Shown here: piece after piece, positions 14,161 through 24,776 of the stretch
Layout: each line of letters starts with the position of its first letter
How positions within the stretch are numbered: the first letter of the stretch is position 1
DNA from: Volvox africanus
Taxonomy: Eukaryota; Chlorophyta; Chlorophyceae; Chlamydomonadales; Volvocaceae
Assembly (NCBI GenBank): GCA_030268105.1
Contig: BSDZ01000028.1
Location: forward strand, 310,001-374,000
Direction: 5' to 3'
DNA: 64,000 nucleotides
The notes under the pieces: model-generated
What the model saw: the letters and a program-made list of their open reading frames with translations, nothing else
What the model was told of the DNA's origin: nothing
Database searches by the model: none
Position numbers and translations under genes: made by a program

Positions 14161-14241
14161 CGCGGTCGACAGGATTCGAACCTATGCGGGAGATCCCATC
14201 TGATTTCTAGTCAGACCCCTTAACCACTCGGGCACGACCGC
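14161..14241 (-). tRNA. tRNA-Ser(AGA), unit 5
   Basis: Identical to 1207-1287, with the gttc-type 5' flank. Confidence 0.96.
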
Positions 14242-14634
14242 ATGGGCTGTTCAAAAGGTGGCACAAACCGGCCCTGACCCACAGCGCGCGACGACCAGCC
14301 CGCACCTCAATCTCTGCAATCCAAACGAGCACCGTGCGTGTCTGGATGCACCAAGACACGTAGATAGCAGCAGCTGCAGTTCATTCTGAAAAGAAACACA
14401 CGAAACGAAGCTCGTATGCACGAGCACACACGTAGGTGACAGCAGCAGGAAGACACGCACTAGCTAGAGTGGCTTTAGTTGTAGAAGAGTAAGGCGACAA
14501 GGACAGGACCACAGGGGTCAGGCGCCACGCAGGTGGCACCATATGATGACACATCATGCGCACCTGCAGCTTTGCCGCTAGCTATCTACTTGATTGTACG
14601 AATCTCTGTCATCAATATCTTGATATAGATATAC

Positions 14635-14669
<35 letters not shown>

Positions 14670-15491
14670 TGTGTGTGTGTAGCAGCCATGTGTACGGCAG
14701 ATACGGCACACGTTCGTTTCTGTCAACAATGATATAACATGCAAGACGCACCTTGGGTCGCACTTAGATCTGAGCACAACGTCTGTGCCTATTCAAGGGA
14801 GTTGAAGAAGCATATAATTCAAGCAAGGCAATTCAAGCAAGCCAATAAAGACGCCCAACAAACAGCTTTGTGCGGTATGCATGCATTTCCACACATTTCA
14901 GTTTTTATACCATGTTTTCTATTTATTGCATTTCATCATATCATGTAGCTGGTTAGGATATTAATTTGTTGTGTGTGGGATAGGGGGTACATCACCTGTG
15001 GCCACTAACCTGGCAGTCCCTACCTTCCCCGGTATTTCGAGGCACCCTCATCCGGTCTCCCATGCCGACTTCTCCGAATTCAGTGCTCTTCCCGGGTTCA
15101 GCACCCACCACGGGCATCCAGCGGAATCTGCCGAATCAACTAAGGCGTCAACTCCGCTCCTGGTCACCTCGCAGGTCACTATAATCGGGTCCTTCACCGT
15201 CCATCGACATGGGGGCACCCACGCCCTCTGCCTGTGGAGGGTCTTTGGCCCGCTCATATATATATATATATACGTGTGATATGTGTACATACAACTTTAT
15301 TTCAAAAAACATGATAGGAACATGTGTATATGATGCACATTATAATGTGTGCATACCATGCATCATCCAAAAGGTGAATGAATCAATGTGATCTGCACGG
15401 CAACATGTGCTTGGACAGCTCTCTAGGTAGATGGGGTTGTATTGTATTGTATTGTGTTATGTGCGTTGGGGGGGATAGGCGTGCTGACAAT

Positions 15492-15572
15492 GCGGCCGTG
15501 CCCGAGTGGTTAAGGGGTCTGACTCGAAATCAGATGGGATTTCCCGCATAGGTTCGAATCCTGTCGACCGCG
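15492..15572 (+). tRNA. tRNA-Ser(CGA), unit 6
   Basis: Identical to 2534-2614. The downstream flank is the deleted tgcattaaac form. Confidence 0.93.
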
Positions 15573-16759
15573 GCGCGCCTCCAGTCTTACATGATGTGAT
15601 CATGACATCGAGCAACAGGAGTATGTGGGGGAGTGATGATGATGATATGATTAAAATGCATATATACGGCGCATGTCCAATGCTCTGCTGTGCATTAAAC
15701 CTGATGTTGCGGCCAACATGCTTCATAATTATATAGTGCCAGGGTTGTATTCAGCCATCCATTCTATTGGTTCCCCTATAAATGCAATGGGCATGTGTAC
15801 ATACATACAGCAGGTTGATGGCCACCTGTCACATATGGCAGGTTATAGTGCATAGTATAGTGTACATACAGCAGGTTGATGGCCACCTGTCATATTGCAT
15901 GCAGACTAATCAGACATATCAGACATTTGCGCATAGCAGCATACACCTACATATCCTGCTGCCAGCCCACACACATGCCAAGCAGGCAACCTGCCAAGAG
16001 GCATGTATGGATCCAAGCTAATAAATGAACATCCTATGAATTCATACCGATCAAATTTCAAGCAAGGTACGCAGCAGGTGCTCGCTCCACGCTACATAAA
16101 AACAAACTTATACGTACACGTGTACAGGCTAGGTGTGGGGCCACATTACATCTGCACACGCACAAACACAAAAACACATACACACACATATATATATAAT
16201 AACATAATATAATATGATATATGATATATGATATATGATATATGATATATGATATGATATAATATAGATATAGATATAGATATATTATATATTATTATAT
16301 GATATAATAATAATTATTATAAGATATATATATATAATATATATATAGATAATATATTATAATAATATATAATATATATATTATAATAATATTTATATAT
16401 ATATATTATTATATGATATGATATAATATAATATAATATAAGTATAACATATTATTATATATAATATATTATATATTATATATAAATGTATACACACATA
16501 CACAAGCGCATATCTATGTACCAGATTTGGTTCTGCACGGCGCACCACGTTTAGGTAGGTGCACCTGCATGGTGCGTGCTATCTGTGTGAATATGTACAT
16601 ATTTCGTTCACATACACGTATGATGTACCAGACCGTACATGCAGATAGTTGTGTGACCCACAGAGCGATACAAGCAGAGGCGCGCATGGCCTCTCATACC
16701 ACGACCTGCAGATACATTTTGGAGGGCTTGTGTCGTACAATAAATAGGGGAGTAAGAGG

Positions 16760-16840
16760 CGCGGTCGACAGGATTCGAACCTATGCGGGAGATCCCATCT
16801 GATTTCTAGTCAGACCCCTTAACCACTCGGGCACGACCGC
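16760..16840 (-). tRNA. tRNA-Ser(AGA), unit 6
   Basis: Identical to 1207-1287, with the gttc-type 5' flank. Confidence 0.96.
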
Positions 16841-17234
16841 ATGGGCTGTTCAAAAGGTGGCACAAACCGGCCCTGACCCACAGCGCGCGACGACCAGCCC
16901 GCACCTCAATCTCTGCAATCCAAACGAGCACCGTGCGTGTCTGGATGCACCAAGACACGTAGATAGCAGCAGCTGCAGTTCATTCTGAAAAGAAACACAC
17001 GAAACGAAGCTCGTATGCACGAGCACACACGTAGGTGACAGCAGCAGGAAGACACGCACTAGCTAGAGTGGCTTTAGTTGTAGAAGAGTAAGGCGACAAG
17101 GACAGGACCACAGGGGTCAGGCGCCACGCAGGTGGCACCATATGATGACACATCATGCGCACCTGCAGCTTTGCCGCTAGCTATCTACTTGATTGTACGA
17201 ATCTCTGTCATCAATATCTTGATATAGATATACG

Positions 17235-17266
<32 letters not shown>

Positions 17267-18088
17267 TGTGTGTGTGTAGCAGCCATGTGTACGGCAGATA
17301 CGGCACACGTTCGTTTCTGTCAACAATGATATAACATGCAAGACGCACCTTGGGTCGCACTTAGATCTGAGCACAACGTCTGTGCCTATTCAAGGGAGTT
17401 GAAGAAGCATATAATTCAAGCAAGGCAATTCAAGCAAGCCAATAAAGACGCCCAACAAACAGCTTTGTGCGGTATGCATGCATTTCCACACATTTCAGTT
17501 TTTATACCATGTTTTCTATTTATTGCATTTCATCATATCATGTAGCTGGTTAGGATATTAATTTGTTGTGTGTGGGATAGGGGGTACATCACCTGTGGCC
17601 ACTAACCTGGCAGTCCCTACCTTCCCCGGTATTTCGAGGCACCCTCATCCGGTCTCCCATGCCGACTTCTCCGAATTCAGTGCTCTTCCCGGGTTCAGCA
17701 CCCACCACGGGCATCCAGCGGAATCTGCCGAATCAACTAAGGCGTCAACTCCGCTCCTGGTCACCTCGCAGGTCACTATAATCGGGTCCTTCACCGTCCA
17801 TCGACATGGGGGCACCCACGCCCTCTGCCTGTGGAGGGTCTTTGGCCCGCTCATATATATATATATATACGTGTGATATGTGTACATACAACTTTATTTC
17901 AAAAAACATGATAGGAACATGTGTATATGATGCACATTATAATGTGTGCATACCATGCATCATCCAAAAGGTGAATGAATCAATGTGATCTGCACGGCAA
18001 CATGTGCTTGGACAGCTCTCTAGGTAGATGGGGTTGTATTGTATTGTATTGTGTTATGTGCGTTGGGGGGGATAGGCGTGCTGACAAT

Positions 18089-18169
18089 GCGGCCGTGCCC
18101 GAGTGGTTAAGGGGTCTGACTCGAAATCAGATGGGATTTCCCGCATAGGTTCGAATCCTGTCGACCGCG
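18089..18169 (+). tRNA. tRNA-Ser(CGA), unit 7
   Basis: Identical to 2534-2614. This is the longest unit (2,650 bp) because its TA-rich blocks are expanded. Confidence 0.93.
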
Positions 18170-19390
18170 GCGCGCCTCCAGTCTTACATGATGTGATCAT
18201 GACATCGAGCAACAGGAGTATGTGGGGGAGTGATGATGATGATATGATTAAAATGCATATATACGGCGCATGTCCAATGCTCTGCTGTGCATTAAACCTG
18301 ATGTTGCGGCCAACATGCTTCATAATTATATAGTGCCAGGGTTGTATTCAGCCATCCATTCTATTGGTTCCCCTATAAATGCAATGGGCATGTGTACATA
18401 CATACAGCAGGTTGATGGCCACCTGTCACATATGGCAGGTTATAGTGCATAGTATAGTGTACATACAGCAGGTTGATGGCCACCTGTCATATTGCATGCA
18501 GACTAATCAGACATATCAGACATTTGCGCATAGCAGCATACACCTACATATCCTGCTGCCAGCCCACACACATGCCAAGCAGGCAACCTGCCAAGAGGCA
18601 TGTATGGATCCAAGCTAATAAATGAACATCCTATGAATTCATACCGATCAAATTTCAAGCAAGGTACGCAGCAGGTGCTCGCTCCACGCTACATAAAAAC
18701 AAACTTATACGTACACGTGTACAGGCTAGGTGTGGGGCCACATTACATCTGCACACGCACAAACACAAAAACACATACACACACATATATATATAATAAC
18801 ATAATATAATATGATATATGATATATGATATATGATATGATATAATATAGATATAGATATATTATATATTATATATTATTATATGATATAATAATAATTA
18901 TTATAAGATATATATAATATATATATAATATATTATAATAATATAATATATATATATATATATTATAATAATATTTATATATATATTATTATATGATATG
19001 ATATGATATGATATAATATAATATGATATATGATATATGATATATGATATGATATAATATAATATAATATAAGTATAACATATTATTATATATAATATAT
19101 TATATATTATATATAAATGTATACACACATACACAAGCGCATATCTATGTACCAGATTTGGTTCTGCACGGCGCACCACGTTTAGGTAGGTGCACCTGCA
19201 TGGTGCGTGCTATCTGTGTGAATATGTACATATTTCGTTCACATACACGTATGATGTACCAGACCGTACATGCAGATAGTTGTGTGACCCACAGAGCGAT
19301 ACAAGCAGAGGCGCGCATGGCCTCTCATACCACGACCTGCAGATACATTTTGGAGGGCTTGTGTCGTACAATAAATAGGGGAGTAAGAGG

Positions 19391-19471
19391 CGCGGTCGAC
19401 AGGATTCGAACCTATGCGGGAGATCCCATCTGATTTCTAGTCAGACCCCTTAACCACTCGGGCACGACCGC
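19391..19471 (-). tRNA. tRNA-Ser(AGA), unit 7
   Basis: Identical to 1207-1287, with the gatc-type 5' flank. The TA tract upstream of it (about 19,866-19,906) is the longest of its kind in the array. Confidence 0.96.
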
Positions 19472-19864
19472 ATGGGCTGATCAAAAGGTGGCACAAACCG
19501 GCCCTGACCCACAGCGCGCGACGACCAGCCCGCACCTCAATCTCTGCAATCCAAACGAGCACCGTGCGTGTCTGGATGCACCAAGACACGTAGATAGCAG
19601 CAGCTGCAGTTCATTCTGAAAAGAAACACACGAAACGAAGCTCGTATGCACGAGCACACACGTAGGTGACAGCAGCAGGAAGACACGCACTAGCTAGAGT
19701 GGCTTTAGTTGTAGAAGAGTAAGGCGACAAGGACAGGACCACAGGGGTCAGGCGCCACGCAGGTGGCACCATATGATGACACATCATGCGCACCTGCAGC
19801 TTTGCCGCTAGCTATCTACTTGATTGTACGAATCTCTGTCATCAATATCTTGATATAGATATAC

Positions 19865-19909
<45 letters not shown>

Positions 19910-20738
19910 TGTGTGTGTGTAGCAGCCATGTGTACGGCAGATACGGCACACGTTCGTTTCTGTCAACAATGATATAACATGCAAGACGCACCTTGGGTCG
20001 CACTTAGATCTGAGCACAACGTCTGTGCCTATTCAAGGGAGTTGAAAAAGCATATAATTCAAGCAAGGCAATTCAAGCAAGCCAATAAAGACGCCCAACA
20101 AACAGCTTTGTGCGGTATGCATGCATTTCCACACATTTCAGTTTTTATACCATGTTTTCTATTTATTGCATTTCATCATATCATGTAGCTGGTTAGGATA
20201 TTAATTTGTTGTGTGTGGGATAGGGGGGTACATCACCTGTGGCCACTAACCTGGCAGTCCCTACCTTCCCCGGTATTTCGAGGCACCCTCATCCGGTCTC
20301 CCATGCCGACTTCTCCGAATTCAGTGCTCTTCCCGGGTTCAGCACCCACCACGGGCATCCAGCGGAATCTGCCGAATCAACTAAGGCGTCAACTCCGCTC
20401 CTGGTCACCTCGCAGGTCACTATAATCGGGTCCTTCACCGTCCATCGACATGGGGGCACCCACGCCCTCTGCCTGTGGAGGGTCTTTGGCCCGCTCATAT
20501 ATATATATATATATATATACGTGTGATATGTGTACATACAACTTTATTTCAAAAAACATGATAGGAACATGTGTATATGATGCACATTATAATGTGTGCA
20601 TACCATGCATCATCCAAAAGGTGAATGAATCAATGTGATCTGCACGGCAACATGTGCTTGGACAGCTCTCTAGGTAGATGGGGTTGTATTGTATTGTATT
20701 GTGTTGTGTGCGTTGGGGGGGATAGGCGTGCTGACAAT

Positions 20739-20819
20739 GCGGCCGTGCCCGAGTGGTTAAGGGGTCTGACTCGAAATCAGATGGGATTTCCCGCATAGGT
20801 TCGAATCCTGTCGACCGCG
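20739..20819 (+). tRNA. tRNA-Ser(CGA), last unit
   Basis: Identical to 2534-2614. It opens the terminal unit, which is otherwise diverged and interrupted by the dispersed element at 21,456-21,800. Confidence 0.93.
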
Positions 20820-21455
20820 GCGCGCCTCCAGTCTTACATGATGTGATCATGACATCGAGCAACAGGAGTATGTGGGGGAGTGATGATGATGATATGATTA
20901 AAATGCATATATACGGCGCATGTCCAATGCTCTGCTGTGCATGTAAACCTGATGTTGCGGCCAACATGCTTCATAATTATATAGTGCCAGGGTTGTATTC
21001 AGCCATCCATTCTATTGGTTCCCCTATAAATGCAATGGGCATGTGTACATACATACAGCAGGTTGATGGCCACCTGTCACATATGGCAGGTTATAGTGCA
21101 TAGTATAGTGTACATACAGCAGGTTGATGGCCACCTGTCATATTGCATGCAGACTAATCAGACATATCAGACATTTGCGCATAGCAGCATACACCTACGT
21201 ATCCTGCTGCCAGCCCACACACATGCCAAGCAGGCAACCTGCCAAGAGGCATGTATGGATCCAAGCTAATAAATGAACATCCTATGAATTCATACCGATC
21301 AAATTTCAAGCAAGGTACGCAGCAGGTGCTCGCTCCACGCTACATAAAAACAAACTTATACGTACACGTGTACATGCTAGGTGTGGGGCCACATTACATC
21401 TGCACACGCACAAACACAAAAACACATACACACACATATATATATTTATATACTG

Positions 21456-21800
21456 TGTTCAGGCACGACTGTTATGGCACAACTAAAATGCCCCTGGAGT
21501 TCCAGGTTGTACCCCGACCGAGAGCGGGCCATAGATCCTAACGTTAAGGGCAGGGTGCCCCCATGTCGATGGACGGTGACGACCCCAATTAAAGTGACTT
21601 GCGAGCTGACCAGTAGCGGAGTTGACGGCTTAGTTGATTCGGCAGATTCCGCTGGATGCTGGTGATGGCTGCTGAACCTGGGAAAACCACTGATTTCGGA
21701 GAAGTCGGCATGGGAGACTGGATGAGGGTGCCATGAAACACCGGGGAAGGTAGGGACTGCCAGGTTAGTGGCCACGGGTGATGTACCCCCCTATCCTACA
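21456..21800 (-). mobile_element. Dispersed TG...CA element, copy inserted in the last array unit
   Basis: This 345-bp segment begins TGTTCAGGCACG and ends CCTATCCTACA. It sits inside the CA/TA microsatellite of the terminal array unit: unit sequence stops before it and resumes after it (TATATAATAACATAAT). The same segment is at 32,854-33,187, and an inverted, shortened form is in every array unit. The TG...CA ends recall a solo LTR, but no target-site duplication is visible because both flanks are simple repeat. No coding region is recognised. Confidence 0.75.
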
Positions 21801-22196
21801 CACACACATATATATATATATAATAACATAATATTGTATTATATTATATATTAAATGATATATGATATGATATAATATAATATAAGTATAACATATTATT
21901 ATATATAATATATTATATATAAATGTATACACACATACACAAGCCCATATCTATATACCAGATTTGGTTCTGCACGGCGCACCACGTTTAGGTAGGTGCA
22001 CCTGCATGGTGCGTGCTATCTGTGTGAATATGTACATATTTCGTTCACATACACGTATGATGTACCAGACCGTACATGCAGATAGTTGTGTGACCCACAG
22101 AGCGATACAAGCAGAGGCGCGCATGGCCTCTCATACCACGACCCGCAGATACATTTTGGAGGGCTTGTGTCGTACAATAAACAGGGGAGTAAGAGG

Positions 22197-22277
22197 CGCG
22201 GTCGACAGGAATCGAACCTATGGGGGAGATCCCATCTGATTTCTAGTCAGACCCTATAACCTCTCGGGCACGACCGC
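22197..22277 (-). tRNA. tRNA-Ser(AGA), diverged terminal copy
   Basis: Same 81-nt length and anticodon AGA, with a paired acceptor stem and G73, but with substitutions from the other copies: T loop TTCGATT (still canonical), D-loop changes (GAGAGGTTATA) and a C in the variable arm. All stems can still form, so it may be functional. It escaped the homogenisation seen in the inner units, as expected at an array edge. Confidence 0.88.
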
Positions 22278-22289
22278 ACGGGCTGTTGA

Positions 22290-24776
22290 GTCGGTGACAG
22301 CATCCAATTGTGAGCCATGGGGTACCAGAGCGGAAAATTCGGATATAATTTAATATAATTTAATATTTTGTACGATGGACCGATTAATCAGAAGTCATGT
22401 CATCGTCTATGAGTTGTGCTCCTACTGAATTTCGTTGATGATGACTGAGCCCTGCATGGATGAAGCAGAAGAATCTGAAACGTCACTAGGTAACATAGCT
22501 TAGAAGGACTGTTGCGTCCTGTTGCTCAGTGGCGTTACAGAATACATTACTTTTCGAAAACTAATAAATCATGCTGCCCATAACCGTGATGCCTCGCTCC
22601 TACCCCTTCCTTATCACGCAAGGAACTTCATTCTGATATAATAAATCGAGTTGCAGAACCTGGTGCCGGTGCAAGGGAGTAGGGTTTAGGGTTTTTTTGT
22701 CTAGGGTTTTCTATGTGCCGCTATATTCCCCTATAAGTTGGCAATTGCTGACGGGGTGAGCGCTTATTGATTGTTGCCTGATCGAGATCGGAATGGCCTG
22801 TTCCTGAGGCCATAGCTGTGTATGATAACAGGACAGTATGTTTTGTGTACACGGGTCTCCAATGCAATCCGGCGTTGGGATGATTTAACCGGATGCAGAT
22901 TGCCACTGTTGGGCGGGGCCCCAGTGCCAAGCAAGCGCCTCAGGGGGCCCTGCCCTGTAGGATTCCCCATGTCCTTGCCTCTGTGTGTGTGCAACGACGT
23001 AGCAGATTTATTCGGCCGCCTGAAAAGCAATATAAGGCTATAGCCTTGTACAATCTTTATTTTGCATGGCATCTGGTATGTAGCTCACAAAAGCCGTATG
23101 AGAACTGGCAGGTTTCGCGAGGTAAAGGTTATATCAACGCTTCTCCGGTCCGTAACCCTGCAAGGCCATTGTTTACCCTGCTTATGCCGACCTTTCAGCG
23201 CAAAAAATGGACTCACTATCCCACCACCAACTCAAACCACCATTGTAAACCACGGAAAACACCTATATCAACGAACATTTCGCAGCACACAGTCCTGCCA
23301 TCGGGAAAGCCATTAAAAAAGCACGGCTACTGATCAACGGATCCTAATTATTTTGTTCCGTACGGGCAACCCAATAACTCATCAGGGCCATCTTTCCATC
23401 TTGGCGAGGAAGCCAGCAGTGGCTGGCAGACTCATACTGCAAATCAGCAAATTCATCATCATCACCATCACCACAATGCTAGGCGCCGTTTCTTTGCCAG
23501 ATTCCCCTACCGACCCTAACTGAAACATGCCAAAGAGAAACACAACCATTATTGATAAACAAACACCAACGACTAGCAGGACGATCGCGCCCCTGAAGAA
23601 TCGATTTAGATCCCAAAGTAGGCAGTATCCAAAACGTCAACCTGCCTGGCTGGGCGTTTTCTCGCTTGCCAGGTTTGGAAGAAGCCGGATACAATACAGG
23701 TGACGCTCGCGTCTACCATTCCGACTAATGAGAAGTTCTGTGCGTGTTCCATTTGCCTACAGCACATCATCACCTATGTTGAAGATGTAGATAATGTCGA
23801 TGATGATGACGGCGACTGCTGTGATTAAACGTCACAGGGGTGTAAAGTGCACTCCACGTCCAACGTCCGTGCCAACGGAAGCATATGTTGGATAAAGAGA
23901 CACCATCCATCCTGGGATGGACTCCATGAAGCGTAGCAGCACAGAGACAACTACTCAAGACTGCCATTTGCCGGCCAATCACAAGACGAGTTTACATCAT
24001 TCAGGCATTTCTGCCGACACGCACGAGCTTGTAGATCCGCACAAGATACATTAACACATACGAGTGATATATACCAGGGCACGAGCACCTACAGGAAGGC
24101 TGCTGACGGCCTGCACAAACATTGATAAGCGCGGTAACGATTCTGGCCGTGTCCGCTCATACCGCGAATGTTGTGGAAAAAGATAGACAATGAAAAAAGA
24201 TGATGCTATTCCATCACCATTATCACCACCACGACCACTACCACCAACGACAACAACAAGCCCTCATCACGATGCAGCAAGCGTATTGCGAACCTCTCGT
24301 CCTTCACAGATGGAAACAAAACTCAAATAGGGGACGAAACCATGGTAATGCTACGACTCGATTGCCTTCACTATACCTCAACCTTTAGGTGTTCCTGCAC
24401 GTCATATCCGCGAATTCTGTAAACCAATCGCAGTCCGGGTGCCACCTCCTTCCATCACCGCCTGGCCAAAATGCATTTACAACAAAGCAACGTAGAGTAG
24501 TACCATATAACCATGAATGCGTTCCAGGCAAAAATGCTCTCAGCGCCTTTCTCCGACATTTAAATGCCGGATAGGCAGCACGCTAGACAACCAACCGAAC
24601 AGCCAGTAAATTAAGATCGAGCAGCACGTGCTAGTTACGCTAGGCCTCTCTGCATACAATAACGAATTCGTTGATGTCAGGATTTTGTCGAATGCATCAA
24701 CCGACCGCAACCACTGCAACCAAGGCCGAATGAGAAAATGACGGCTATTCACAATTTCTCATTGCGGTTCCTGTTT
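22290..24776. other. No gene recognised; probable 3' UTR of the kinase at its right end
   Basis: Both strands were read without finding a recognisable domain or convincing exon. There is a short telomere-like stretch at 22,678-22,715 (GTAGGGTTTAGGG, then CTAGGGTTTT). The right part probably belongs to the minus-strand kinase 3' UTR. A frame at 22,893-23,333 has no family resemblance. Confidence 0.6.
24477..24481 (-). promoter_or_regulatory. Candidate TGTAA poly(A) signal for the kinase gene
   Basis: The minus strand reads TGTAA about 300 nt beyond the kinase stop codon. TGTAA is the usual polyadenylation signal in Chlamydomonas and Volvox. A single pentamer is weak evidence; another occurs near 23,993. 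Confidence 0.35.

Larger units (their letters stand above)
1..22290. repeat. Tandem array of ~2.6 kb units, each with an inverted pair of tRNA-Ser genes
   Basis: Eight complete units begin at the + strand tRNA-Ser(CGA) positions 2534, 5096, 7670, 10294, 12892, 15492, 18089 and 20739. A partial unit precedes them (1-2533). Spacings are 2562, 2574, 2624, 2598, 2600, 2597 and 2650 bp; nearly all length difference is in microsatellites. Unit order is: tRNA-Ser(CGA) on +, ~470 bp unique sequence, a TA/ATATGAT-rich block of ~300-380 bp, ~260 bp unique sequence, tRNA-Ser(AGA) on -, ~390 bp unique sequence, a pure TA tract, ~300 bp, the dispersed 0.3 kb element in + orientation, another TA tract, and a TTGTA repeat before the next tRNA. 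The last unit is interrupted at 21,456-21,800 and homology stops near 22,290. Every open frame of 60-128 codons in the array repeats with the unit, crosses tRNAs or microsatellites and resembles no protein family, so none is called as a gene. Confidence 0.97.

Noticed and set aside
1..22290. Array as a CRISPR or satellite-only repeat
   Set aside because: Units are 2.6 kb with intact tRNA genes and no short repeat-spacer alternation.
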